A stretch of 64,000 bases of DNA from Prorocentrum cordatum (lineage: Eukaryota > Sar > Dinophyceae > Prorocentrales > Prorocentraceae), in assembly GCA_963575745.1 (NCBI GenBank), contig CAUYUJ010016059.1:2846790-2910789 (forward strand), given 5' to 3'. A program made the position numbers and the translations under genes. The notes below the pieces were generated by a model, which saw only the letters and a list, made by a program, of their open reading frames with translations, made no database searches and was not told the origin of the DNA. Shown here piece by piece: positions 1 to 9,439 of this stretch. The stretch's first letter is position 1. The number at the start of each line of letters is the position of its first letter.

Positions 1-1642
1 TGCCGCTGTGGGGCCGGGAGAGGCACCTTGTGGCACCGCCTGTTTGAGTGACCCGTGCTGGGGCCCCAGCGGCGTGACGGAGTGCCCGCACGGCTGAAGA
101 GGTGTGCGGAGAGAGCGCGGGCCCACGGGGAGTGCTCTGGCGAGAACTTCGCCCGCTGCTGGTTGCCTGCCCCAGCGCCGCCCCAAGGTCGCCGCACTGA
201 CGCCATGTGGATGCAGTGGGTCAGCAGGCCAGCCGACGAGAAGCTCAACGGCAAGCTGTACCTGGACGGCCCAGCCCTCGAGCCGCAGTTCAGTGCCCTT
301 CGCCGCGCGGGATGGGCCATTGCACAGTGCGACGACGATGGCAACCTGGTCGCAGGGGTCTACGGCACCGTCAGGCGAGACCTCTGCCCGCAGCAGACGG
401 CCAAGGACGGCGAGGACTTCGCAGCGTGGATGCTCGCCACCTTTGCAGGGCCAGCAGTTGAGGAGGTCAACATCGACTGCAGCTCCACCGTGACCTGCCT
501 GCGCAGGGGGCGTGCTTACGCGACCAAGCCCAGCAGGGCCAACGCCCATCTGTGTGGCAGGATCTTGGCATGCCTCGAGCCAGGGACCTTTCCTGTGATG
601 AAGGTACCAGCCCACTGCTCAAGGCAGGCGGTGCTCGACGGGCGCCTAACGGAGGCCCAACGGCGCGGCAGCGAGCATGCTGACCGCCTCGCCAAGATGG
701 GAGCCGTGATGCGCGCAGTGGACAGGCAGACGGCCGGCGAGCACCGCGCGCTGGCGGTGATCGTGCTGGAGCTAGGGCGCTGGATCAGTCGGGCAGCCAT
801 CCTCTGGCAGGGCATCGCGGCCAAGGACTGCGAAGGGCTGCCGCCTGCAGCTGAGCGACGCCAGGTCCGCTTCGCCGCTGCGGAGGCGCCGCAGGCAGCA
901 GGGGGGGGCGCTAGCCTAGCGCCGAGCGCCAAGCGGCCGCGCCTGGAGAGCGCCCGCTCGGCAGGCAGCATCACGGCCGCCCTCTCGGCCAGCGCTGCAG
1001 CCTTCAGCATCCTGGGGCGCGCCCTCGCCTACGCCTGCTCGGGGGAGGGGGGCGGAACCCAGGAGCTCGTGGCGTGCACCAAGTGCGGCGCCTACATGAC
1101 GCTGGGAAGTCGCAGTCGTTCTGGCGCGAGGCCCCGCCTCAAGGAGCGGTGCCCAGGCGGCAAGGCCGACAAAGGTGGCAGGAACCAGCGCAGCCTATGG
1201 CTTCGGGGACTCCATCCTGGCGGCAGGATGCAAGAGGGGTCCCGTACTGCCAGGCGCAGTGTGAAAGGAGAAGGCACCCCTGCTCTGCGCTCGGGCCACT
1301 GCTTGAGCATGCGCAGGAGCAGTACTTGGAGTGGCTCGGCATTGCTGCCGAGCCAGAGGTCGGCCCTTCGGCTGCGGCGAGCTCGGCAGGCAGCGCCTCC
1401 GCGGCGGCCGCGGCGCCCACCGAGGTGCAGGGCCCTGCGGTGGCGACCGCGGTCGCGCCCGCGGCGGCCGCCAACGCCAGCCTGCCTCTGCGACGGCCAG
1501 CTGCGGAGCGGGCGGCCCCCCTCGGGGCTTTCGGTGTCACCGAAGAGGAGCTCGCCGCCGCGGCCACGGCAGCGGTCGGGGCCCTGGAGGACCGCAGGGT
1601 ACGCCGCCGCATCGCCCGCCGTGGCGCGCAGGCCGTGAGTGA
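1..1642 (+). pseudogene. LINE copy 1: RNase H domain and Cys-rich C-terminal tail (3' part)
   Basis: This is the C-terminal part of a non-LTR retrotransposon polyprotein; its 5' part lies outside the window. The frame opens at base 1 with a Cys-rich stretch (C-x-C-G, then TLWHRLFE) and is cut by TGA at 49-51 where the family usually has Cys. After it comes an RNase H fold: LYLDG with its Asp at about 265, Glu in DGEDFA near 412, Asp in NIDCS near 475, and a final Asp in EHADRLAK near 685, giving the D-E-D-D set that degrades the RNA strand of the RNA:DNA hybrid. A CTKCGAY knuckle follows at about 1072-1100. Compared with copy 2 downstream, the last ~110 residues, which end in RRG...VSE at 1642, are in another frame, so a frameshift lies between about 1230 and 1320. 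Degenerate copy, not expected to be functional. The LINE identity is firm; the exact disruptions rest on comparison of two copies. Confidence 0.8.
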
Positions 1643-1825
1643 GTGAGCGAGTGAAACAGTGCATCGTTGTGGCTTGCGCGTGCTGCTCCCATAGGTGAGT
1701 AGGCTTCCGCCGCCCTCGGTGCCCGCCTGGCTCGGCCTCTTTCGGGGGCGCGGGACCTGTCTGGGCCTGCCTGCGTTCTGGCCGCCACTTGCCTTTAAGG
1801 CCCCGTCTTTACTTTCAATTTTAAC
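1..1825 (+). mobile_element. LINE copy 1, 3' end with 3' UTR
   Basis: The coding tail is followed by a ~180-base 3' UTR ending in an A/T-rich terminus (tttcaattttaac) that abuts a 20-bp tandem array at 1826. LINE copy 2 has the same layout, with a similar terminus at 7285-7304 and the same array after it. The 5' boundary is outside the window. Confidence 0.75.
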
Positions 1826-2190
1826 ACACAGGAGCACGGCAGAGCACGCGGGAGCACGGCAGAACACGCAGTAGAACACGCAGTAGCACGGCAGAGCTCA
1901 AAGGAACACGGCAGACCATGCAGGAGCACGAGGCGCACGGCAGAACACACATAATACATAGGAACACGGAAGAACACACAGGAGCACGGCAGATTACACA
2001 ACACACATAGGAGCACGGCAGAACGAATTGGACGATGGCAGAACGCACAGGAGCACGGCAGAACACACAGGATCACGGCAGAACACACATGAGTACGGCA
2101 GAGCAGGACCGTGGCAACGCACATGTGAGCACGGCAGAACACATAGGAACACGGCAGAACACGTAGGAGCACGGCAGAACACCCAGAACA
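1826..2190. repeat. 20-bp tandem array A
   Basis: Consensus unit GGAGCACGGCAGAACACACA, about 18 partly diverged copies. Because 20 is not a multiple of 3, all frames on both strands stay open for long stretches. These frames are composition artefacts, not genes. Confidence 0.9.
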
Positions 2191-2191
2191 T

Positions 2192-2283
2192 TTGTTCACA
2201 CAGCCGCATACACTGGCACACGCACGCAGGCATACGCACACTCAGGCACATGCACAGGCATACCCACACACAGACCCATATGA

Positions 2284-2338
<55 letters not shown>

Positions 2339-2352
2339 CACACACTCACACA
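2192..2352. repeat. CA microsatellite
   Basis: (CA)n with GCA and ACG interruptions, longest pure run about 2285-2350. It links array A to the conserved tail. Confidence 0.9.
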
Positions 2353-2585
2353 CAGGGAGGCAACATACGTTCACGCAGACCGCAGGAGCACGGCAGAGCA
2401 GCACGGCACAACACAGCAGCACCGCAGACCACCACGCACGGACGCACATGCACATATTTCACGCACGCACGCGCACGCGCAAACGCACGCACGCCACGAC
2501 AGACTTGCGCAAAGCATGCGGAGAACGTAGCATATCTCATAATACCAGGACGCATAATGACGCTTCCCGTTCTTGCCCGGTCAGA
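2353..2585. repeat. Conserved tail, copy 1 (matches 8132-8368)
   Basis: The first ~105 bases (from cagggaggcaacatacg) are nearly identical to the tail after array C; similarity then falls and ends near cccgttcttgcccggtcag. This marks the right edge of a duplicated block made of 20-bp array, CA repeat and tail. Confidence 0.8.
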
Positions 2586-2589
2586 TTCT

Positions 2590-3525
2590 TCAGAATTAAC
2601 GATGTCGCCTCAGACATCCTCACAACATTGAGATCTTCGCGACATCGCGTTGAACAGAAACACGCGTTTCGCTCGAGACCTCCTCGAAAAGCTGATCGCC
2701 GCGAAATTCACTAATCCGTAAAATTTGCGTTGTGCCCGAGACACCCTAGCCAAAATGAGATGTCGACGGAGGTCTACGACTGCATCTGATGTTGAACAAT
2801 ACGTTGTCGCTAGGGACATCCTCAGAAAATTTCCGGCAGCACGGCCGACCCCCAAAAAGAACACGACCGACAATTTGCATCTCGCTGGGAATATCCTCAA
2901 AAGGAGATGTTCCCCGCATCGCCTTGACATTGTTCTTGAAGTGCTTCAGATTGAAGAAATGAGGGCCCGAAACGGACCCGAAGACGGCTCCAAGAGCGCC
3001 CTGAAGACTGCCGACAATGACGATTTCGCTAAGGAAATCCTCCAACACATGAACAATCAATAACATCGATTTGAACATTGCTGTTCGAACATCGTCTTGA
3101 AATCGCTACTGAAAGGGCTTCCAGACGGCCCAAGCCAGCTTTTAAACATGACGATTTCGCGAGGGACATCCTCGAACAAGAGGTGTGTGTGTGTGTGTGT
3201 GACATCGCACTGGTCCCATTTTTTAAAAGGTATCGAGACTGCCCCAAACGAGGCCCAATATGACTCCAAGAGCGCTCTCGAGATCCCTCAATTTGCGCAT
3301 TTCGCTTGAGACATCCTCAAGCGTTATGTTGTTCGCAACATCGCCTTTTACAAAACAGGCGTTTCGCGTGAGACATCCACCGAGAAATTAAATTCGCGAA
3401 ACTACCACACCAATGGAAATGAGTCTATCGCCTGCGACATCCTCGAACACATAAAAATCGGACATCGTGATTTGCAACCTTACTTTTAACATTCAATTTT
3501 TCGCCTGCGACATCTTCAGAACATG
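2590..3525 (+). repeat. Degenerate ~60-75-bp tandem repeat (TTTCGC..GAGACATCCTC)
   Basis: A core close to tttcgcttgagacatcctc recurs near 2604, 2664, 2734, 2803, 2878, 3023, 3152, 3298, 3360, 3428 and 3497. Spacing is about 60-76 bases or twice that. Between about 2725 and 3063 several cores share one frame and read as FAR-D-IL-like motifs 25 codons apart, but spacing elsewhere is not a multiple of 3. I see no gene; this is an old satellite or a decayed repeat protein. Confidence 0.6.
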
Positions 3526-3530
3526 GGCGG

Positions 3531-3960
3531 GATCACGGCAGACCAACACGCAAAAACATTACAGAACGCGTGGGAACACGGCAGAACACACAGGAGCACG
3601 TCAGGACACACATGAACACAGCAGAACCCAAAGAATGCACGGTAGCACGGCAGAACACACATGAGCACGGCAGAACACGCAAGCGCGCAGCACAACACAC
3701 AGGAGCACGATGAGTTCGGCAGAACACACAATACACATAGGAGCACGGCAGACCACGCAGGCTCACGGCACAGACACACACACACACAGAACACACATGG
3801 GCGCGGCAGAACGCACATGAGCGCGGCAGAACACACAGGAGCACGGCAGACCACGCAGGAGTTTCAGGAACACGGCAGCACGCAGGATACATAGGAGCAC
3901 GGAAGAACACACACGAGCTCGGCAGAACAGACAGGAGCACGGCAGAACACATAGAACGTA
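3531..3960. repeat. 20-bp tandem array B
   Basis: Same 20-bp family as arrays A and C, more diverged at its left edge (from gatcacggcag). It ends directly at the spliced-leader relict that starts LINE copy 2. Confidence 0.9.
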
Positions 3961-3982
3961 TCCGTAGCCATTCTGGCTCAAG
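3961..3982 (+). other. Relict dinoflagellate spliced leader (DinoSL)
   Basis: The 22 bases begin TCCGTAGCCATTC and end TGGCTCAAG. They match the known DinoSL at 21 of 22 positions, the one change being TTTT to TTCT. In dinoflagellates this leader is added to mRNA 5' ends by trans-splicing, so in genomic DNA without a donor site it marks a reverse-transcribed, reintegrated mRNA. Here it forms the exact 5' end of LINE copy 2, right after array B. Confidence 0.9.
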
Positions 3983-4125
3983 GCCATGGAGAACCCGACG
4001 ACCGCGAGTCGCGCGCGGCGCTCTGAGCGCGAGGGCCCCCGTGCTTCGGGCCAGTGCAATTCGTGTTTGTGCTCCCTGCTCTCGCGGCGCGGAGGCGCAG
4101 GCCCTCGGCCTGCGCGGCGGTGGCC

Positions 4126-5250
4126 ATGGCGAGGTCCCCGCGCAGCGGTGGCAGCAGCAGGCGCAGCAAGTCCTACTGGATGTGCAGCTGCGGCGGATGG
4201 AACTGGGATTGGCGCACCTCGTGCCTGGGTTGCGGGCGGGCGGCCCCGCAGGCGGACAAGGACGGCTGGGTGGACCAGCCACGTGGGCGCCGTGCCCAGA
4301 AGCAGGCCCGCGGCGCGGCCTCGCGGTTAGCCTCCACCAAGTCGCGGACCTCGGCGTCGGCGGCGAGTGGGGCGCCCAGCGGTGGAGGCGCCACGGCGAT
4401 CGAGAGGGTCCAGGCGACAGTCGAGCAGCTCGAGGCGCTGCAGGCCGAGCCCCCTGACGGGGTGGGCGGCTGCTTCACCGACGTCGTGGCCAGGCAACTG
4501 GAGGCGAGGCGCACCGAGCTGGTCAAGGCCCAGAAGGCAGCAGCGGAGCAGAAGGCCTCTTCCCTGCCACAGGCGACGCGGCTCCGCAGGGAGGCGAACG
4601 CCATCAGCAAGGGGGAGAAGCGGCTCCGAGCAGCCCGCCTGGAGCTCGAGCAGAAGCATGAGGCGCGCGACCTCGTCGAGGCCCAGCTCCAGAAGGCCCA
4701 GGAGGAGCTCGCGGAGCTCGACGCGGAGGTGGAGGAGGCGAGCCGCGCGCTCCAGGTGTTCGAGGAGGCAGTCCGCGAGGAGGCTGAGGCGCTGCGCCGC
4801 CAGCGCGCAGCCGAGTGGGCAGGTGCCAGCCAGGTGCCAGGGCTCCTCCTGCAGCTGGAGAAGTTGCCTGAGGCGTGGAGCTCCAGCAACTTCAAGGTGG
4901 CCTGGGCAGCCATTCGCGCCCAGATGGAGGCAGCACGGGCGCAGCTCGAGGGAGGCCCTGCAGCCCCCAAGCGTGCGCCGTGGGCAGAGTCCTGCCCTAT
5001 AGAGGAGATCAGCAGCGACGATGGCGATCTCGCGGACGGCAGCAGCCCCTGGCAGCCCCAGCCAGCCGCTGAGCGAGGCCAAGCCGAGCGGCGCGGCAAG
5101 GCGCTGGGCGAGTGGCCGACGGTGGCCCAGGCATGCAAGCGGGAGCTGGCAGCAGAGGCAGCGGACCTGGCTCCTTTGGCTTCTCTTCTCTCTGGCAGGT
5201 CCACTGGGGGCCATGTCGGAGGGGTGCAGTCAGGGCCAGCGAGGGCCTAG
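4126..5250 (+). CDS. LINE N-terminal protein: zinc finger plus coiled coil
   Basis: I chose ATG 4126 (context gccATGG); the frame is open upstream from a GTG at 4054. Near residues 16-45 is a RanBP2-like zinc ribbon: W-x-C-x-C, then GWNWDWR, then C-x2-C-G. Such fingers bind RNA or protein in other families. About residues 90-250 are a Glu/Lys/Arg/Ala-rich coiled coil (repeated EL, LE, AEL). An acidic stretch (SSDDGDLADG) lies near the end. This matches the nucleic-acid-binding N-terminus seen in dinoflagellate LINEs. Translation ends at TAG 5248-5250, while the element continues in another frame, so the polyprotein is broken here. As part of a retroelement its function is inferred. Confidence 0.65.
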   Translation: MARSPRSGGSSRRSKSYWMCSCGGWNWDWRTSCLGCGRAAPQADKDGWVDQPRGRRAQKQARGAASRLASTKSRTSASAASGAPSGGGATAIERVQATVEQLEALQAEPPDGVGGCFTDVVARQLEARRTELVKAQKAAAEQKASSLPQATRLRREANAISKGEKRLRAARLELEQKHEARDLVEAQLQKAQEELAELDAEVEEASRALQVFEEAVREEAEALRRQRAAEWAGASQVPGLLLQLEKLPEAWSSSNFKVAWAAIRAQMEAARAQLEGGPAAPKRAPWAESCPIEEISSDDGDLADGSSPWQPQPAAERGQAERRGKALGEWPTVAQACKRELAAEAADLAPLASLLSGRSTGGHVGGVQSGPARA

Positions 5251-6267
5251 CGCAGCCTGCGCGGCGGGCCTGCGCCTGCACGAGAGCGGCGCCGAGGGGG
5301 TCGAGAGCGACCCGGTAGGCCTCCGCAGCATGGGCGTCCGCGACTCGCCCAGGGGCCAAGAGCGCGCTGCAGGGCCCAGCTGTGACCTCGTCCTCCTGAA
5401 CGCCGAGGAGAACGTGGTTGGGGCCATCGAGTTCGGCACTAGCGAGTGGAGCGACCACAGTGACCAAGCTGGTGTACATGGCGACCCTAAAGCAATTTCA
5501 GTGCTGCAGCGGCGCCTCGCGAGCTCCCAGAAGCAGGATGGCGGCAAGAGCTCAGCCTCCTGGAGAGCATGGGCCAAGCAGGCCATGCAGAAGGGCGGCA
5601 GACTCGCCCACATGTGTGCTAAGGCGGTGCCGCCCCTGCCAGTGGTGAACCCAGAGGCCAGCAGGCCCGTGGCAGGCGTGATGGCAGTCGGAGAGCAGGA
5701 GGCCAACTGGCAGGCCCTTTTGCAGCAGGAGGGCATCAGGTCTGGAGCTGGAGTCGGCAGCTGGGACGTCCGAGGCTCGACTCTGCCGCCCCTCTGCCTG
5801 GAGATGCTACAGGTGGTTTGCATGCGCCCGCCGACGGCGGGCCTGGACGCTGGCCAGCTCCCCACACGGCGGCTGCTGCTGCCCTCCTCGGCCCTGCAGT
5901 TTCGCGGCCTGGTCCTCTTGGAGCGATGCTCAAGCCAGGAGTCGGGTGGCACTTGTGCGCGCGGTGTGCACGCGGAGGTGGAGCAGGCGGATTCGACAGC
6001 GAGCAGTTCATCAATGGCTCGGCCTGGAGCAGCGGAGGGCACCCGCCTGCTGGCGTGTCCGGCCAGGCGCAGTCAGCGGCAGCATCGGTGCCCCGGCGGG
6101 CTGATGAGGCCCTCGGCTGCGGTGCTCCTGCCACGCGGCCCCGCCTTGAGAACAGCCGCTCGACTGGGAGCGGTGCGGCCGCCCTCTCGGCCACCGCGTT
6201 AGCCCTCAGCGTCCTGGGGCACGTGCTCAGCTATGCCTGCGCGGGCGAAGGCGAGGACACCCAGTAG
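5251..6267 (+). pseudogene. LINE copy 2 middle: pre-RT region, RT domain 0, deletion junction
   Basis: About 5530-5740 encodes SWRAWAKQAMQKGGRLAH and a QQEG segment typical of the stretch before the RT of dinoflagellate LINEs. About 5790-5920 encodes a worn RT domain 0 (AGLDAGQLPTRRLLLPSSAL, compare the usual G-D-x-x-HPRHFALLS). After about 5920 the RT palm and all of RNase H are gone. By about 6060 the sequence matches the region just before the Cys knuckle of copy 1 (RPRLENSRSTG versus RPRLESARSAG). The frame ends at TAG 6265-6267, where copy 1 has GAG. Confidence 0.65.
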
Positions 6268-7008
6268 ATCGTGGCGTGCACCAAGTGTGGCGCCTACAAG
6301 GTGCTGGGCGGCCGCGCAGGAGGTAAGTCGCGCCTGGAGGCGCAGTGCCCAGGGCCCAGCTACCTGACCAACAAGTCGGGCAGGAACCAGCGCAGCCTGT
6401 GGGAGCGCGGGCTACTCCCTGGTGGCAGACCTCGAGCGGACAAGCAGAGAGTGAGAGCAGAGGGCGTCCCTGCTTTGCGCTTGCAAGGGCCAGTGCCAGG
6501 ACACGCCCAGGGGCGCTACCTGGAGTGGATAGGCATGGAGGCGGAGCCCGCGGGCGGAGCCTCGGCCGCGGCCAGCAGTTCGGGCAGCGGCCCAGCGGCG
6601 CCCGCGGCAGCGCAGGAAGTGGAGGCGGCGGCGGCCAGCCTGCCCCAGCAGCAGCCAGGGCCGAGCGCGGGCGCCCTCAGAGCAGGTGAGGCAGCCGAAG
6701 AGGAGCTTGCAGCCGCGGGAGCCGCACCCAGCGGCGGCCTGGTGAGCCGCAGGGTCCGCCGCCTGGCGCGCCGCGGCTCGGAATACCTGGAGTTCTACCT
6801 GGAGGGGCTCAGCGGTGAGGAGGAGCCTACAGGCAGAGCGTCAACCGCGGCCAGCTGCCCGGGCAGCGGCCCAGCGGCCCCCGCGGCAGAGCAGACAGTG
6901 GAGGCGGCGGAGGTGGCCGCCGCGAACAGCGCGGCGTGCGGAAGGCAGGTGAGCCGCAGGGTCAGCCGCCTGCTGGCGCACCGCGGCTCGTCGTCCGTGA
7001 GTGAGTGA
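6268..7008 (+). CDS. LINE C-terminal Cys-rich tail with internal duplication
   Basis: The frame continues after the TAG at 6265 and includes CTKCGAYKVLGG, a later Cys (AQCPG), QRSLWERGLLPGG and YLEWIGMEAEP. It is about 245 residues, longer than the same region in copy 1. The reason is a duplication: the Ala/Ser/Gly-rich block ending RRVRRLARRGSEYLE is repeated as RRVSRLLAHRGSS before VSE and TGA 7006-7008. As a stand-alone reading frame it has no good start codon, so it is probably a fragment of the polyprotein. Confidence 0.5.
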   Translation: MVACTKCGAYKVLGGRAGGKSRLEAQCPGPSYLTNKSGRNQRSLWERGLLPGGRPRADKQRVRAEGVPALRLQGPVPGHAQGRYLEWIGMEAEPAGGASAAASSSGSGPAAPAAAQEVEAAAASLPQQQPGPSAGALRAGEAAEEELAAAGAAPSGGLVSRRVRRLARRGSEYLEFYLEGLSGEEEPTGRASTAASCPGSGPAAPAAEQTVEAAEVAAANSAACGRQVSRRVSRLLAHRGSSSVSE

Positions 7009-7304
7009 GTGAGGATAAGCATCGTTCGCCCTCGTGCGTTGCCCCAGTGTGAGTAGGCACGCGAGGCACGCTCTGCAGTGTGGAGGCTCCTGTGTACCGT
7101 CGCAGTCGAGTTCCCGTTGAGCGCTGGCCCAAGGCGGCCCCGCTCGGAGGCCGAGAGGCGGCCCAAGGTGGCCCTCTCGGGGGGGTGGCCCAGCTGGGCC
7201 CCCGCGGGTGGCGGCCCTTGGCGGCCCCTCTCGGGCTGGCGTGTCTTTGGCTTTTTGGCCCACCACTTTGCCTTCAAGGCCCCGCCTTTAATTTTAATTT
7301 TAAC

Positions 7305-7985
7305 ACGTAGAACGCATAGGAGCACGGCAGAACGAGCAGGAACACGGCAGAACACACAGGAGCACGGCAGAACACGCAGGTTCACGGCAGAACACACAGG
7401 AGCACGGCAGAGTGTGCAGGCGCACTGCAGAACATGCGGCAGAACACGCAGCAGTACGGCAGAACTCACAGGAGCACGGCAGACCACGCAGGAGCACGAG
7501 GCGCACGGCAGAACACACAGAGCGCATAGGAGCGCGGCAAACCACGCAGGAGTTCGGCAGAACACACAGGAGCGCGGCAGATTTCACACAACACACAGGA
7601 GTACGGCAGAGCAAGCAGGAGCACGGCAGACCACACAGGAGCACGGCAGAACACACAGGAGCACGGCAGAACACGTAGGAACACGGCAGAGCAGGACCAT
7701 GGCAAAACATACGTGAGCACGGCATAACACACAGAAACACGGCAGAACACGCAGGAGCACGGCAGAACACACAGGAACGCGGCAGATGACACAAAACACC
7801 TAGGAACATTACAGAACAAGCAGGAGCACGGCAGAACACACAGGAGCATGTCATAACGCACAGGAGCACAGCAGAATACATAGGAGCACGGCAGAGCAGG
7901 ACCATGGCAGCACACACATGAGCACGGCAAAACACATAGGAGCACGGCAGAATACGCAGGATCACGGCAGAACACACATAACATC
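7305..7985. repeat. 20-bp tandem array C
   Basis: Longest of the three arrays, about 34 units of GGAGCACGGCAGAACACACA with variants, starting directly after the LINE 3' terminus. A minus-strand frame of 275 codons runs through it, but it only restates the repeat (VLPCSCVFCRAP...). Confidence 0.9.
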
Positions 7986-8131
7986 GAATCACACAATTGC
8001 ACACACAGGTACACGCACACATGCACACGCACACACAGGCACACGCACACTTCACGCACACACACAGACACAATTTCACGCACACACACACACAAACACA
8101 CACACACACACACACGCACACAAGCACAAAC
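7986..8131. repeat. CA microsatellite
   Basis: Interrupted (CA)n and (GCACACA)n between array C and the tail, parallel to 2192-2352. Confidence 0.85.
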
Positions 8132-8368
8132 AGGGAGGCAACATACGTTCACGCAGACCGCAGGAGCACGGCAGAGCAGCACGGCACAACACAGCAGCAC
8201 CGCAGACCACCACGCACGGACGCACATGCACATATTCCACGCACGCACGCGCACACGCACACGCACTCACGCCACGACAGACTTGCGCAGCGCAGACTGA
8301 AAACGTACGATATCTCAGAAGCCCAGGACACAACAAGGACGCCGCTTCCCGTTCTTGTCCGGTCAGGT
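8132..8368. repeat. Conserved tail, copy 2 (matches 2353-2585)
   Basis: Nearly identical to the tail at 2353 over the first ~105 bases, with similarity ending near cccgttcttgtccggtcag. Confidence 0.8.
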
Positions 8369-8585
8369 TTTGCTCATGGGCGTTTTGTGGATGAGTGATC
8401 TGTCAATCTTCGAAGGAGGTCTCCCGCGACGCCGCGCAGCGATCGCTGCAGCTCGCCACCGCGCAGCTGCAGGCGGCGCTCGCGGCCTCGCCCGCCGAGC
8501 CCGGCGCCCCGCTCCGGAGGCCGCTGCGGGCGGGCCGTCGGAGCTCGGCGCCGCCGGGCGGCAGGGCCAAGGCCGGGCAGGGGTG

Positions 8586-8771
8586 AAGCAGTGGCGAGTT
8601 GCCTTGGCTTCAGAGGAGCAGGAGTGATGGGCGTGTTTTCCACCACCACCACCATGAGTTGGAGAGGGGGGGTCCTCCTCCTCCTCCTCCTTCTCCTCCT
8701 CCTCCTCCTCCCTCCAACTTATGGTGGTGGTGGTGGAAAACACGCCCATCAAGGAGGTCAAGCAGTGGCGA
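8586..8771. mobile_element. Foldback element with flanking direct repeats
   Basis: Arms 8626-8664 and 8712-8750 are 39-base inverted repeats with one mismatch (gatgggcgtgttttccacc... ). They enclose a 47-base loop of G run and (TCC)n. The whole is flanked by AAGCAGTGGCGA at 8586-8597 and 8760-8771, so an insertion with target duplication is possible, although ~28 bases separate the left repeat from the arm. No coding content. Confidence 0.7.
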
Positions 8772-8799
8772 AGCGTCCTGGCTCGCCTTTAGCCCTACC

Positions 8800-8950
8800 A
8801 GGCAATGTTCTAAGAACCCTGTGTGGTGTCCACGAAGTGTTCTTAGAGCATTTCTGGCGGAGTCTGTCTTGCTTTATCACATCGGGTTTATGTTCTAAGA
8901 ACATTGTTGCTGTTATTAGAGCATGTTGGGGTTCTAAGAACGTTTCGTGG
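8800..8950. repeat. TGTTCTAAGAAC palindrome cluster, copy 1
   Basis: TTCTAAGAA palindromes or close variants occur near 8808, 8839, 8891, 8913 and 8931. The last is followed by cgtttcgtggtaggactac, which resembles the sequence after the second cluster at 9440-9515. Confidence 0.6.
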
Positions 8951-9439
8951 TAGGACTACAGGAATGCCGGGACGGTCGGTCCCCGCACAAGAAAGTACCC
9001 ATGCCGCCACCCCTTTCGCCCGTTTGCCCCTGTTTCGGCCTCCTGGGAGGACCTCGTCGCCACCGTTGGGTTCGCCTCGAAATTGTGGTCGGGACGCATC
9101 CCCAGAGAGAGGTCCGTGGCTTCCCCATGGCTGCCCAGGGGTCAAGCAGGGTTCAGGCACGGCGCTTGGGAGTTCCCATGTTTTGTAGATCCCGATGTTC
9201 TTCGAGCAGTGAGGGTAATCGAGGGCTCGAGAATCGGGGAACCGAGGGCTACTCCCATCCCGAGAATCGAGCCTCGAGGCTCCAGGTTTCAAAACGGTCG
9301 AGTCGAGGACTGTCCAGTGTCGCCAAACAGCGGCGAGACGCCCTGGTTCGCATATACAGACTCACCAAACTATGTTCCAAGATCGCACGGGTTGTTCTTG
9401 GGACATGTTCGGCTCATACAGTCTTGTTGGAATACGTCG

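Larger units (their letters stand above)
3961..7304 (+). mobile_element. LINE copy 2, spliced-leader-capped, internally deleted
   Basis: The element runs from the DinoSL relict to an A/T-rich terminus (TTTAATTTTAATTTTAAC). It is bracketed by two 20-bp arrays. The 12 bases before it (acatagaacgta) and those after it (acgtagaacgca) match at 10 of 12 positions, a possible target-site duplication, though both could be variants of the array unit. Contents in order: N-terminal zinc finger and coiled coil, remnant of the pre-RT region, RT domain 0, then a jump to the C-terminal Cys-rich tail. The RT core and RNase H are missing. Confidence 0.85.

Noticed and set aside
1826-7985. 20-bp arrays as CRISPR-like repeats
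   Set aside because: Units are contiguous, with no unique spacers, and the context is a eukaryotic repeat landscape.
7300-8266. Long minus-strand Cys-rich frames in the 20-bp and CA arrays (266-275 codons), also at 1795-2455 and 3516-4282
   Set aside because: They only translate the 20-bp unit; all six frames are open for similar lengths and give the same 20-residue cycle.
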